Shown here one piece after another: positions 25,618 through 34,734 of a stretch of 64,000 nucleotides of DNA (positions are counted from its first letter, which is position 1; every line of letters starts with the position of its first letter). The DNA is from QAMX01 sp964515055 (GTDB lineage Bacteria; Bacillota; Clostridia; Oscillospirales; QAMX01), in contig CAZEUG010000001.1 of NCBI GenBank assembly GCA_964515055.1, positions 124,001-188,000 of the forward strand, written 5' to 3'. A model generated the notes under the pieces. That model was not told the origin of the DNA. It did not search any database and was given only the letters and a program-made list of their open reading frames with translations. Both the position numbers and the translations under genes were made by a program.

Positions 25618-26664
25618 ATGATGATGAATGAAACGCTGATGTGGAAGGAAATCAATGAGTCCGCGGCCGGCTGCCGTGCGGCCAAGGTGAAAAATGCGCA
25701 GGTGCTGACGGAGCTTGTCCGTACCATCCGGAAAAAGAAGGTGGCCGGTGTGGTCATTGCGGCACGCGGAACATCCGATCACGCCGGTGTCTTTGCCAAA
25801 TACCTGATTGAAACATACTGCGGTGTGCCGGTTTCGCTGGCCGCACCGTCGGTCTATACGATGTATGACGGTGCACTCTGCCTCAAAAATCAGCTGGTGC
25901 TTGGACTGTCGCAGAGCGGTCGGGCTGCCGATGCCATGGAGGTCATGAACCGCGCGAAGGCTTGCGGTGCAGTGACCGCCGCGATTACCAACGAACCGGA
26001 ATCGCCCATGGCCTGCTGTGCGGAATACCATCTGGATTGCTCCATGGGGCCGGAAAAATCGGTCGCAGCGACCAAAACCTTCATCGGCGAGCTCTATCTG
26101 GTGCTGGCTCTGGCCGCTAAATGGTCGGGCGATGCCACACTGCGCGATGAGCTGAAACGCGTGCCGCAGATTCTGGAAAAAACGTATAAGCAGGCTGAAA
26201 TCGTCGAACAGGCGGCCGGACGGTATCGCTTCATTCAGGATAGCTTTGTGCTGGGGCGCGGCTTTGCCTACCCCATTGCACTGGAATTTGCATTGAAAAC
26301 ACAGGAAACGTGCTACATTCGCAGCCGCGGCTACGCGACCAGCGATTTCTATCACGGCCCTGTCGCACAGATCAACGATGGGACGCCGGTCTTCCAGTTT
26401 GCGCTGGGTGACCGCCTGACGGAGGACTCCGAAAAAATGATCGCCCGGATTCAGCAGGCGGGCGGGGATGTCTTTGCCTTTACGCCCAACCCGGCCATTC
26501 TGGCCAAAGCGGACTCCGGCATTCTCCTGCCGGAATGCGGCGAGATCTGCGCGCTGTTCTCTGCGAGCGTTGCCATGCAGATGTTTGCCTGCGCACTGTC
26601 CACGCTCCGCGGCCTGAACCCGGATAATCCGCGTGGCCTCTCCAAAGTGACCATTACGAAGTAA
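25618..26664 (+). CDS. SIS-domain glucosamine-6-phosphate deaminase, NagB-II-like
   Basis: A 348-residue protein with two SIS domains and no glutaminase domain, so it is not GlmS. Motifs ARGTSDHAGVFAKYLIE, LGLSQSGRAADAMEV, SVAATKTFIGELYLV, VLGRGFAYPIALEFALK and FYHGPVAQI line up well with NagB-II-type deaminases, which convert glucosamine-6-phosphate to fructose-6-phosphate and ammonia. The end NPDNPRGLSKVT is also typical. Two or three adjacent ATGs leave the exact start uncertain by two residues. It sits 39 bases after ftsK. Other sugar-phosphate substrates (AgaS-like) are possible. Confidence 0.78.
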   Translation: MMMNETLMWKEINESAAGCRAAKVKNAQVLTELVRTIRKKKVAGVVIAARGTSDHAGVFAKYLIETYCGVPVSLAAPSVYTMYDGALCLKNQLVLGLSQSGRAADAMEVMNRAKACGAVTAAITNEPESPMACCAEYHLDCSMGPEKSVAATKTFIGELYLVLALAAKWSGDATLRDELKRVPQILEKTYKQAEIVEQAAGRYRFIQDSFVLGRGFAYPIALEFALKTQETCYIRSRGYATSDFYHGPVAQINDGTPVFQFALGDRLTEDSEKMIARIQQAGGDVFAFTPNPAILAKADSGILLPECGEICALFSASVAMQMFACALSTLRGLNPDNPRGLSKVTITK

Positions 26665-26671
26665 TTTGCCT

Positions 26672-26709
26672 GTTTCAGAGCTGCCGTCCGCTGCCGGCAG
26701 CTCTGAAAC
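26672..26709 (+). terminator. Strong hairpin between the SIS gene and yicC
   Basis: GTTTCAGAGCTGCCG (26672-26686) pairs perfectly with CGGCAGCTCTGAAAC (26695-26709). No T-tract follows, so it may be a partial terminator or an mRNA-stabilising element rather than a full stop. Confidence 0.5.
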
Positions 26710-26739
26710 AATTCCATGCAGCGGAGAAATGGAGCGATT

Positions 26740-27618
26740 ATGATTTACAGCATGACCGGCTATGGGCGTGCATCGGAACAGCTCGGAAACAAAACCATCA
26801 CAACGGAAGTGCGATCCGTCAATAATCGCTATCTGGATTGCACCGTCCGCGCTCCGAGGCTCTACGCATTTCTGGAAGAGCCGGTGAAAGCACGACTGAA
26901 GGCAGCGGGCGTCACCCGAGGAAAAGTGGATATTTTCATCAACCTGGAATACACAGCGGGCGACAGTGAGCTGACCCTCAACCATTCGACTGCAGACGCC
27001 TATGTCCGCGCACTGCGGGAGCTGTCGACCACCTATGACATTCCGGACGGTGTCACGGCGATGGGCGTCGCAAGGCTGCCGGACGTCTTCACCGTTCAAA
27101 AGGTCGAGGAAGACCGCGACCAGCTGACCGCGGAGGTCTGCGCGGTGTTTGATCAGGCGCTGGAAGCCTTCATGACGATGCGCCGGACAGAAGGGGCCGC
27201 CCTTCGCCAGGACGTCCTCTCCAAGGCGGAGCACCTGGAAACGATGACAGAAGCCGTTCGCACCCGGATGCCGGAGATTGTTCGGGAATACCGCGAAAAG
27301 CTGCTGGCGCGGATGCAGGAGCTGCTGGGTGACACAAAAATCGACGAGTCCCGCATCCTGACGGAAGCGGCGCTGGTGGCCGATCGTATCGCCACGGATG
27401 AGGAAACTGTTCGACTGGACAGCCATTTTTCACAGCTGCGAACGCTGCTGGAAGCGACAGAGCCGGTCGGGCGCAAGCTGGATTTCCTGGTACAGGAAAT
27501 CAATCGTGAAATCAATACGATCGGCTCCAAGGCCTCTGATCTGGATGTGGCCAGGTTGATCCTGGATATGAAATCCGAACTGGAAAAAGTTCGCGAACAG
27601 ATACAGAATATCGAGTAA
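26740..27618 (+). CDS. yicC: YicC/YloC-family endoribonuclease
   Basis: A 292-residue protein beginning MIYSMTGYGRAS, the family hallmark. RSVNNRYLDCTVRAPR follows, and the C-terminal DUF1732 region has HFSQLRTLLE, KLDFLVQEINREINTIGSKA and DMKSELEKVREQIQNIE. YicC-like proteins are RNA endonucleases in E. coli and Bacillus. GGAG lies five bases before the ATG at 26740. It heads the conserved yicC-remA-gmk-rpoZ order. Confidence 0.93.
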   Translation: MIYSMTGYGRASEQLGNKTITTEVRSVNNRYLDCTVRAPRLYAFLEEPVKARLKAAGVTRGKVDIFINLEYTAGDSELTLNHSTADAYVRALRELSTTYDIPDGVTAMGVARLPDVFTVQKVEEDRDQLTAEVCAVFDQALEAFMTMRRTEGAALRQDVLSKAEHLETMTEAVRTRMPEIVREYREKLLARMQELLGDTKIDESRILTEAALVADRIATDEETVRLDSHFSQLRTLLEATEPVGRKLDFLVQEINREINTIGSKASDLDVARLILDMKSELEKVREQIQNIE

Positions 27619-27647
27619 TACACCGGAAAGGACAGGGGTTTACAAGT

Positions 27648-27941
27648 ATGAATGTTTTGAAACTTGTCAATATCGGTTTTGGAAATATGGTGTCGGCCGG
27701 TCGGATTGTCTCCATCGTCAGCCCGGAATCTGCGCCGATCAAACGCATTATCCTCGAAGCAAGAGATCGCAGTATGCTGATTGACGCGACCTATGGCCGC
27801 CGCACACGTGCTGTCATCGTGACGGACAGTGACCATGTGATTCTGTCCGCCATTCAACCGGAGACGATTGCACACCGCGTCGAAGACCAGACAGATGACG
27901 AAGACGATGAAGAGGAGGAAACGCTCGAAAGCGAAGCGTGA
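27648..27941 (+). CDS. remA: RemA/DUF370 regulatory protein
   Basis: A 97-residue DUF370 protein. The core LVNIGFGNMVSAGRIVSIVSPES ... APIKRIILEARDRSMLIDATYGRRTRAVIV ... DHVILSAIQPETIAHRV is almost canonical. In Bacillus subtilis RemA is a DNA-binding activator of matrix and osmoprotection genes; in Clostridia its role is less certain. The tail is strongly acidic (DEDDEEEETLE). Its TGA overlaps the GTG of gmk. Confidence 0.93.
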   Translation: MNVLKLVNIGFGNMVSAGRIVSIVSPESAPIKRIILEARDRSMLIDATYGRRTRAVIVTDSDHVILSAIQPETIAHRVEDQTDDEDDEEEETLESEA

Positions 27942-28561
27942 ACGCTCTTATGAACGCAGAAACATCAGGCAGCGGCCTGCTGCTCGTCCTTTCCGGCCCG
28001 TCCGGCGTCGGCAAAGGCACCGTCCTGGAAGCGCTGAAAGCGCTCTGTCCGGAACGAATCGGCCGGGAAATCGCCGTTTCCGTTTCCAAAACAACACGGA
28101 CTCCCCGCCCGGGCGAGGAAGAGGGCGTCCACTATTATTTCACCGATCGCCCCCATTTCCTTGAAGGCGTCGAACAGAACGCCTTTCTGGAATATGCGGA
28201 ATATGCCGGCAACCTGTACGGAACCCCGCGGGATATGATTGAACGCAAAACCGCGGAAGGCATGATCGTGGTGCTGGATATCGATACACAGGGCGCCTTT
28301 CAGGTGCGTCAGAAAATGCCGGAGGCACTGCTGGTCTTTCTGCTCCCGCCCTCCATGGAGGAGCTGGAGCACCGCCTCAGAGGGCGCGGAACGGAACCTG
28401 AAGACGTCATTCAGCGCCGCCTGATGCTGGCCAAAACGGAATGCGACCTGGCTCCGGAATATGATGCCACCGTCTACAACCGGACGGTTCAGGAAACCGC
28501 ACAGGAAATCTGTGAGCTGATCGAACAGCGCCTGCGCGCCGAAGCACGAAATTCAATTTGA
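27938..28561 (+). CDS. gmk: Guanylate kinase
   Basis: A 207-residue enzyme that phosphorylates GMP to GDP. The P-loop is LSGPSGVGKGTVLEAL; the GMP-binding region has VSKTTRTPRPGEEEGVHYYF; the lid region contains RLRGRGTEPEDVIQRRL. I take the GTG at 27938, overlapping the remA stop as GTGA; an ATG four codons later (27950) is an alternative. AGGAGG lies about 19 bases upstream in remA, so translation is likely coupled. Confidence 0.95.
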   Translation: MNALMNAETSGSGLLLVLSGPSGVGKGTVLEALKALCPERIGREIAVSVSKTTRTPRPGEEEGVHYYFTDRPHFLEGVEQNAFLEYAEYAGNLYGTPRDMIERKTAEGMIVVLDIDTQGAFQVRQKMPEALLVFLLPPSMEELEHRLRGRGTEPEDVIQRRLMLAKTECDLAPEYDATVYNRTVQETAQEICELIEQRLRAEARNSI

Positions 28562-28593
28562 ATCTGAAATCATAAAAGGAGAACAAGGAACTT

Positions 28594-28806
28594 ATGCTGT
28601 ATCCAACAATGGAATCTCTCGTCAAAATGGTTGGAAATCGTTATCTGCTGGTGAACATCACCGCACACAGAGCCCGTGAAATCTCGGAAGAAGCCATGGA
28701 GAACGGACAGAAGCTGTCGAAAAAACCGGTGACCATGGCAGTCGAACAGATTTATGAGGAAGGGCTCAAACAGCAGGCCACCGAAGCCACGAATACAGAG
28801 GAATAA
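28594..28806 (+). CDS. rpoZ: RNA polymerase omega subunit
   Basis: A 70-residue subunit that aids assembly of the beta' subunit. Recognised by MLYPTMESLVKMVGNRYLLV and the conserved RAREISEEAMENGQKLSKKPVTMAVEQIYE. AAGGAG precedes the ATG. Position between gmk and priA is standard for Firmicutes, though coaBC, which often lies between, is absent. Confidence 0.94.
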   Translation: MLYPTMESLVKMVGNRYLLVNITAHRAREISEEAMENGQKLSKKPVTMAVEQIYEEGLKQQATEATNTEE

Positions 28807-28848
28807 GGCATCAATTTCCGGCCGGGAAGGAGGGAGGGGTGGTACAAC

Positions 28849-31266
28849 ATGGTGAAAACGGTTCTGGTTGCGATTCGCGCAGAAAGCTATGTGTATGACC
28901 GCCCGTATTCCTACTGGGTGCCGGAACAGCTGACCGTTGCGCCCGGTATGCGTGTTCTGGTTCCGTTTGGCAGAGGCAACCGGATGGTACAGGCGCTGAT
29001 TCTGAGCTGTCGAGACAATGATACCGCGGAAGGCAAAAAGGCCATCGGCCAGCTTCTGGATGAGAAGCCGATTGTGTCCGAACGGGCAATCCGCCTGATT
29101 CTCTGGATGCGCGAGAAGTATTTCTGTACCTGCTATGACGCGTTTCGCCTGTGCATTCCCGCCGGAAGCGATATCCGGCAGGAGATCTGGTATGCCGAGA
29201 ATCCGTCATACAGCGGCAAACCGATCACGGAAAAAAGTGCCGCATATCCGATGTACCTGTATATCCATATGCGGGGCGAGCCGGTTTCACTGGCTGAACT
29301 GACGCGGGAGTTCGGCGAAACCGGTCTGGATGACCGAATGAACGAGCTGATGCGGAAAAAGCTGCTGGTCAGTGAACAACACGCTCTGCTGCACACACAG
29401 GACAAAACGATTACCTGCGCCCGCCTCAGCGAGAGCTTTGCGCCCAAACGCCGCCTGACACGACAGCAGACCGCCGTGATGGATTTTCTGCGGGGCGCTG
29501 GAGAAGCCTCTCTCAAAGAAATTACCTATTACTCCGGTTCCTCCACCGCCACGGTAAAAACCATGGCGCGCAACGGAATGCTGGAGTTGTTTGACCGGGA
29601 GGTGCTGCGCCTGACGATGCCGAAATCGGCAACCGAGCAGCTCCCGGATCCTGTTCTGAACGAAGAACAGACCGCCGCGTTTGAACCGCTGCGCGAAAAA
29701 ATGGAGCAGCGGACGCCGTCGGCAGCGCTGCTGCACGGTGTCACCGGGAGCGGGAAAACACAGGTCTATATCCGACTGATTCGTCAGTGCCTGTCCATGA
29801 ACCGCCAGGCGATGGTGCTTGTTCCGGAAATCGCCCTGACACCGCAGCTGCTCAACCGCCTGTACGGACACTTTGGCAACCGGGTCGCCGTGCTCCATTC
29901 CGGCCTGAGCACCGGTGAACGCTACGACGAATGGAAGCGCATCGCATCCGGCCGCGCTGATGTCGTCGTCGGAACGCGCTCTGCCGTCTTTGCACCGCTG
30001 ACCGATATCGGCCTGATCGTCATCGATGAGGAGCAGGAAAGCTCCTACCGGTCGGAGCAGTCTCCGCGCTATCATGCACGGGATGTTTCAAAATTCCGCG
30101 CCGTCCAGCACGGTGCCCTGCTGTTGATGGCGTCTGCCACACCGACGGTCGAAACGATGTATGCCGCCAAAACCGGGAAATACGCCTGCTACCGGATGGA
30201 GAAACGGTACGGCGGCATTCAGCTGCCGACGGTTTCCTTTGCCGACATGAAGGCCGAACTGAAGCAGGGCAATGAAACACACCTCAGCACGGATCTGATC
30301 GATGCCATTCGCGAAACAGTCGACGCAGGGGAGCAGTGTATGCTCTTTCTGAATCGGCGCGGCTCCAACCGCTACACGATCTGTCGCAGCTGCGGCTACG
30401 TCCCGCACTGCGAGGCCTGCTCCGTCTCGTTAACCTATCACTCCGCCAATCATCGCCTGATGTGTCACTATTGCTCACGCTCCATACCGGTGTACGAATA
30501 CTGTCCGCAGTGTGGCAGCGCCTATATCAGCCGGGAGGGCATCGGCACCCAGCGGATTGCCGAGGAGCTGCAGGCGATGTTTCCGGGCGTCGGTATCATT
30601 CGGATGGACGCGGATACCATCGGCGGCACACAGACGCATGAAGCTGTCTTTCGCCGCTTTCAGGAGGAAAAAGTGCCGATTCTTCTCGGCACACAGATGA
30701 TTGCAAAGGGACTCGATTTTGATTCCGTGACGCTGGTTGGAATTCTGGACGGGGATCAGGCGCTGAATGTTCCGGATTTCCGCGCCAATGAACGAGCCTT
30801 TTCCCAGCTGACGCAGGTAATTGGCCGATCCGGCCGCGGCGAAAAACCGGGGCGCGCCATCATTCAGACCTATTCGCCCGATCATGCCATCCTGCGACTG
30901 GCCGCCGCACAGGACTATGACCGGTTCTACGAATCGGAAATCGCGTTCAGACAGGCGATGCACTATCCGCCGTTCTGCGACCTCCTGCGCTTTACACTGA
31001 CTGGCATTGAGAACAGTCGGGTTTTTTCGGCGGCACGGATTCTGAAAGAAATGCTGATGACGATTGTCCAGCCGACCGATGTGCTGTATGACCCGACACC
31101 GTCACCGGTCTTCAAGCTGAATAACAAATATCGCTATCAAATTGTTGCAAAAACAGTTGAAACACGCAAAATCCGCGAGGCGGCTGCAGACGTCCTGCGC
31201 CGTTTCCTGTCAGATCGCCGATTTACCGGGATTTCTGCGGCAGCGGAGTTCAACCCGCAGGATTGA
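28849..31266 (+). CDS. priA: Primosomal replication helicase PriA
   Basis: An 805-residue superfamily-2 helicase that restarts stalled forks. The 3'-DNA-binding domain is N-terminal (DRPYSYWVPEQLTVAPGMRVLVPFG). Walker A is LHGVTGSGKTQVYIRLI, and the DEAH-like box plus aromatic-rich loop is VIDEEQESSYRSEQSPRYHARDV. A zinc-binding insert of eight cysteines follows (CRSCGYVPHCEACS, CHYCSRSIPVYEYCPQCGS). AAGGAGGG precedes the ATG. Full length. Confidence 0.96.
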   Translation: MVKTVLVAIRAESYVYDRPYSYWVPEQLTVAPGMRVLVPFGRGNRMVQALILSCRDNDTAEGKKAIGQLLDEKPIVSERAIRLILWMREKYFCTCYDAFRLCIPAGSDIRQEIWYAENPSYSGKPITEKSAAYPMYLYIHMRGEPVSLAELTREFGETGLDDRMNELMRKKLLVSEQHALLHTQDKTITCARLSESFAPKRRLTRQQTAVMDFLRGAGEASLKEITYYSGSSTATVKTMARNGMLELFDREVLRLTMPKSATEQLPDPVLNEEQTAAFEPLREKMEQRTPSAALLHGVTGSGKTQVYIRLIRQCLSMNRQAMVLVPEIALTPQLLNRLYGHFGNRVAVLHSGLSTGERYDEWKRIASGRADVVVGTRSAVFAPLTDIGLIVIDEEQESSYRSEQSPRYHARDVSKFRAVQHGALLLMASATPTVETMYAAKTGKYACYRMEKRYGGIQLPTVSFADMKAELKQGNETHLSTDLIDAIRETVDAGEQCMLFLNRRGSNRYTICRSCGYVPHCEACSVSLTYHSANHRLMCHYCSRSIPVYEYCPQCGSAYISREGIGTQRIAEELQAMFPGVGIIRMDADTIGGTQTHEAVFRRFQEEKVPILLGTQMIAKGLDFDSVTLVGILDGDQALNVPDFRANERAFSQLTQVIGRSGRGEKPGRAIIQTYSPDHAILRLAAAQDYDRFYESEIAFRQAMHYPPFCDLLRFTLTGIENSRVFSAARILKEMLMTIVQPTDVLYDPTPSPVFKLNNKYRYQIVAKTVETRKIREAAADVLRRFLSDRRFTGISAAAEFNPQD

Positions 31267-31347
31267 TGGCAACCCTGCAATTCCGCCCCCTTCCAACAGG
31301 AAAGTCGGTCGGAATCAATTGATTGGATGGACGGAGGAACCCAAACC

Positions 31348-31815
31348 ATGGCTATTTTGGAAATCTGCAAAAAAGGCGATGAATGCCTGCAAAAAAAGTG
31401 CCACGAGGTCACTGTGTTTGACCGACGGCTGAAGCTCCTGATTCGCGATATGAAGGACACACTGGTCGAGGCACACGGCGTCGGCCTGGCCGCACCGCAG
31501 ATCGGCATTCTGCGCCGTATTTTTATCATTGACAACGGCGAGCGGCTGAAGGCCTATATCAACCCGAAAATTCTGGAACGCCGCGGAGAACAGCGCCCGG
31601 TCGAGGGCTGCCTCAGTCTGCCCGGCGTCTGGGGGCGCGTGGTTCGCCCCATGTACGTCCGCATCGCTGCACAGGATGAAAACGGCTGCCCGTTTGAGGA
31701 AGAAGCGGAGGGGCTGATTGCGGAAGCCTTTGAACATGAGTCCGATCATCTGGACGGCATCCTGTTCGATGAAAAAATTTACGAGTACGTCGATGTCGAG
31801 GAAGAAGAATCGTGA
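31348..31815 (+). CDS. def: Peptide deformylase
   Basis: A 155-residue metalloenzyme that removes N-formyl groups from nascent proteins. All three motifs are intact: GVGLAAPQIG, EGCLSLPGVWG (metal Cys) and EAFEHESDHLDG (HExxH-type, here HESDH). The ATG at 31348 has GGAGG nine bases upstream, so seven upstream residues are rejected. The acidic C-terminus is DVEEEES. It is adjacent to fmt, its functional counterpart. A second deformylase-like gene lies at 58648. Confidence 0.95.
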   Translation: MAILEICKKGDECLQKKCHEVTVFDRRLKLLIRDMKDTLVEAHGVGLAAPQIGILRRIFIIDNGERLKAYINPKILERRGEQRPVEGCLSLPGVWGRVVRPMYVRIAAQDENGCPFEEEAEGLIAEAFEHESDHLDGILFDEKIYEYVDVEEEES

Positions 31816-31828
31816 AAGGGAGAGCCCT

Positions 31829-32785
31829 GTGACAAGCGGAAAACGACTGAATCTTTTATATATGGGAACCCCGGCCTTTGCCGCGGTTTCTCTGCAATAC
31901 CTGATCGATCAGGGCTACCACATCACCGGTGTCGTCTGCCGTGCGGACAAGCCGAAGGGGCGCGGAATGCAGGTGCTTCCGCCACCGGTGAAGGTGACGG
32001 CAGAAGCTGCCGGTTTGCCGGTCTATCAGCCGGAAACACTGAAGGACGGCGCACTTCAACCTGTTCTGGAAGCGACCAAGCCTGATCTCATTGTCGTGGT
32101 CGCCTATGGTAAAATCCTGCCCCCGGATGTCGTGAACGCACCGCGCCTCGGTTGCATCAACCTGCACGGTTCGCTGCTCCCGAAATATCGCGGTGCCGCA
32201 CCCATTCAGCGCGCCGTGATGGACGGCGAGAAAACAACCGGTCTGACAACCATGTACCTGTCGCAGGGCATGGATGAAGGCGATATGCTCCTGAAAACGG
32301 AGACGGAAATCGGCGCGGATGAAACCGCAGGGGAGCTGACCGAACGACTGGCTCAGCTGGGCGCGCCGCTGCTGGCTGAAACGATCGAACGTCTGGCTGA
32401 CGGAACGGCCGTGCGCACGCCGCAGAATCACGCGGAGGCGACCTATGCAAAGATGCTCGAAAAGGCAGAGGGACGGCTCGATTTTTCACAGTCGGCTGAA
32501 TCGCTCTACTGCATCTATCGCGCATTGACACCGGCACTCAGTGTCACCACCATGTTCCGCGGCAAGCTCGTCAAGGTGACGGAAATGTGCCTGTCGCCCG
32601 CACAGCATTGCGATGGACAAAACGGGGAAGTTGTCGCCTGCAGCAAACAGGGAATTGACGTCCGATGCGGCGACGGACACGTGTTGACCCTGAAAACGCT
32701 TGCGCCCGAAGGAAAACGCGCCATGTCTGCGGCTGATTTCATCAATGGCCGCGCCGTTCAACCGGGCGACTGCTTTGGCGCGTAA
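31829..32785 (+). CDS. fmt: Methionyl-tRNA formyltransferase
   Basis: A 318-residue enzyme that formylates initiator Met-tRNA using 10-formyl-THF. LLYMGTPAFAAVSL opens the Rossmann domain, and INLHGSLLPKYRGAAPIQRAV holds the catalytic residues. The C-terminal OB-fold tRNA-binding domain ends ADFINGRAVQPGDCFG. The start is GTG at 31829, with GGGAG six bases upstream and only 13 bases after def; a longer upstream frame would overlap def and lacks family similarity. Confidence 0.95.
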   Translation: MTSGKRLNLLYMGTPAFAAVSLQYLIDQGYHITGVVCRADKPKGRGMQVLPPPVKVTAEAAGLPVYQPETLKDGALQPVLEATKPDLIVVVAYGKILPPDVVNAPRLGCINLHGSLLPKYRGAAPIQRAVMDGEKTTGLTTMYLSQGMDEGDMLLKTETEIGADETAGELTERLAQLGAPLLAETIERLADGTAVRTPQNHAEATYAKMLEKAEGRLDFSQSAESLYCIYRALTPALSVTTMFRGKLVKVTEMCLSPAQHCDGQNGEVVACSKQGIDVRCGDGHVLTLKTLAPEGKRAMSAADFINGRAVQPGDCFGA

Positions 32786-32806
32786 AGCGCGGAACTGGGG
32801 AATGAT

Positions 32807-33919
32807 ATGCTGGTAACTCTGCCGTCAACCGACCGGCTGGATCTGCTGTCCATGCGGCTGGATGAACTGGAACAACTGCTGAAGGAAATGGGCTTTGCCG
32901 CCTACCGTGCAAAGCAGGTCTTTCTGCGCCTGCACCGCCATACCTGGGAAAGCCTGGACGATTTTACGGAGCTTTCCCGCGCAGACCGACAGCGTTTGGC
33001 GGAACGCTGCACACTGCCGACGATTCAGATTGTCCGTCGACAACAATCGGCTCTGGACGGGACGATCAAATATCTCTTCCGCATGGCGGACGGCAACTGC
33101 GTGGAAAGCGTGCTGATGAAGTATAAGCACGGCAATACACTCTGTATTTCCACACAGGTCGGCTGCAAAATGCACTGCGCGTTCTGCGCCTCCGGTCTGG
33201 ATGGTTTTGTCCGCAGCCTGACAGCCGGTGAAATGCTGATGGAGGTCGCCGCCGCCACACGGGACAGCGGCGAGCGTGTGGACGGTATCGTCATGATGGG
33301 GACGGGCGAACCGCTTGACAACTTTGACGCATCTGTCGATTTCATTGAGCTGGTCGGCGAAAAGGACGGCTTCTGCATCGGACAGCGTCATATTTCGCTG
33401 TCCACAAGTGGCCTGGTGCCGCAGATTGAACAGTTGGCGGAACGACACCTTGCCATCACGCTGTCTGTCTCCCTCCACGCCACGCGTGACGAAGCGAGGG
33501 ATCAGCTGATGCCGGTCAATCGAAGATATCCGATTGCAGAGCTGGTCAACGCCGCCACAGCCTATCAGAAAACGACGGGACGGCGCGTCTCCTATGAATA
33601 TGCCGTCATGGCCGGTGTGAATGACTCCGCCAGGGAAGTGCGGGAGCTGGCCGCACTGCTGCGCGGAACCGGCGCGCACCTGAACCTGATTCGCCTGAAC
33701 GAAGTCCGCGAAACGAAGTTCAAAGCGACGGCGGAGCAGCGCCTGCAACGATTCGTGGCCGACCTGGAAGCCAAGGGGCTTCATGTGACGGTTCGGCGGA
33801 GACTGGGCGCCGATATTGACGGCGCCTGTGGCCAATTGCGCCGTTCGACCATGCCGTTGTTGCAAAATTCACAGAATGATGATACAATAGATTCCAGCGA
33901 AAACGAATGCAGACCTTAG
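32807..33919 (+). CDS. rlmN: 23S rRNA (adenine-2503-C2)-methyltransferase RlmN
   Basis: A 370-residue radical-SAM enzyme that methylates A2503 of 23S rRNA and A37 of some tRNAs. The cluster motif is CKMHCAFCASG; VMMGTGEPLDNFDA is the GGEPL-like SAM motif; SLHATRDEARDQLMPVNRRYP is conserved. The second catalytic cysteine is in ADIDGACGQLR. The N-terminal HhH-like domain (KEMGFAAYRAKQVFLRLHR) is present. The tail beyond the last motif is longer than usual. rsmB, often directly upstream, is absent. Confidence 0.95.
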   Translation: MLVTLPSTDRLDLLSMRLDELEQLLKEMGFAAYRAKQVFLRLHRHTWESLDDFTELSRADRQRLAERCTLPTIQIVRRQQSALDGTIKYLFRMADGNCVESVLMKYKHGNTLCISTQVGCKMHCAFCASGLDGFVRSLTAGEMLMEVAAATRDSGERVDGIVMMGTGEPLDNFDASVDFIELVGEKDGFCIGQRHISLSTSGLVPQIEQLAERHLAITLSVSLHATRDEARDQLMPVNRRYPIAELVNAATAYQKTTGRRVSYEYAVMAGVNDSAREVRELAALLRGTGAHLNLIRLNEVRETKFKATAEQRLQRFVADLEAKGLHVTVRRRLGADIDGACGQLRRSTMPLLQNSQNDDTIDSSENECRP

Positions 33920-33935
33920 ATGGGGGCGGTACCAT

Positions 33936-34670
33936 ATGATGGCAGTCGGCGCAACAGACAAAGGCAGACGCCGGAAGGATAATCAGGACAACTATTTCAT
34001 GGACGTTCGCCATGACGACCGACAGGCGTTTCTGGTGGTGTGCGACGGCATGGGTGGGGCAAAATCCGGCAATGTTGCCAGCGATATGTCCATTCACCTG
34101 TTTGCGGCAGAAGTCCGAAAACGGCAAAAGCCGGGCATGACGGTTCCCTATATGCGCGGCATCATGGGCGATGCCCTTGTTGAGGCCAACCGCCTGACCT
34201 TTGAACGCTCCAATGAAGATATTGACTGCGCCGGGATGGGCTCCACCATGGTCGCCGTTATGATCGACGGCTCCGACGCCTGTTTTTTGAACGTTGGTGA
34301 CAGCCGTGCCTACCACATCACAAAGAACGGCATCACTCAGGTGACCTGCGACCACTCCGTCGCGCAGGAAATGATTCGCCGCGGTGAGCTGACGCCGGAA
34401 CAGGCGCGCAGTCATCCTGCCAAAAACTACATCACACGCGCCGTAGGGACAGAACCGGAGGTGGAGCCGGAATTCTTTTCGCGACGAGTCGAACCGGGGG
34501 ACATGATTCTGCTCTGCTCGGACGGCCTCTCCAATATGGTTCTGGACGAGGAAATTCTGTTTGAACTCCATGCAAACCCGGATATGGCGAACTGCCCGAA
34601 CCGACTGATTCAGTTGGCAAACGAACGGGGCGGCCCGGATAACATTACCGTGGTATTGCTCGCCGTCTGA
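33936..34670 (+). CDS. prpC: PP2C-type Ser/Thr protein phosphatase (PrpC/Stp)
   Basis: A 244-residue metal-dependent phosphatase, the counterpart of the adjacent PASTA kinase. Metal and phosphate motifs are RRKDNQDNYF, VVCDGMGGAKSGNVAS, LNVGDSRAYHI, LLCSDGLSNMV and GGPDNITVVLL. GGGGGCGG precedes the ATG at 33936. The gene is 16 bases after rlmN and 64 bases before prkC. Confidence 0.95.
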   Translation: MMAVGATDKGRRRKDNQDNYFMDVRHDDRQAFLVVCDGMGGAKSGNVASDMSIHLFAAEVRKRQKPGMTVPYMRGIMGDALVEANRLTFERSNEDIDCAGMGSTMVAVMIDGSDACFLNVGDSRAYHITKNGITQVTCDHSVAQEMIRRGELTPEQARSHPAKNYITRAVGTEPEVEPEFFSRRVEPGDMILLCSDGLSNMVLDEEILFELHANPDMANCPNRLIQLANERGGPDNITVVLLAV

Positions 34671-34734
34671 GCGCAGACAGCCTGCTCAAAGAAAACGCAA
34701 AGAGAGGATATACGCCGGAACAGACACTCCGCGT

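Noticed and set aside
23704..27426. 1240-codon antisense open frame across ftsK, the SIS gene and yicC
   Set aside because: It spans three well-supported genes on the other strand, and its His/Arg/Gly-rich translation is typical of antisense frames in GC-rich DNA.
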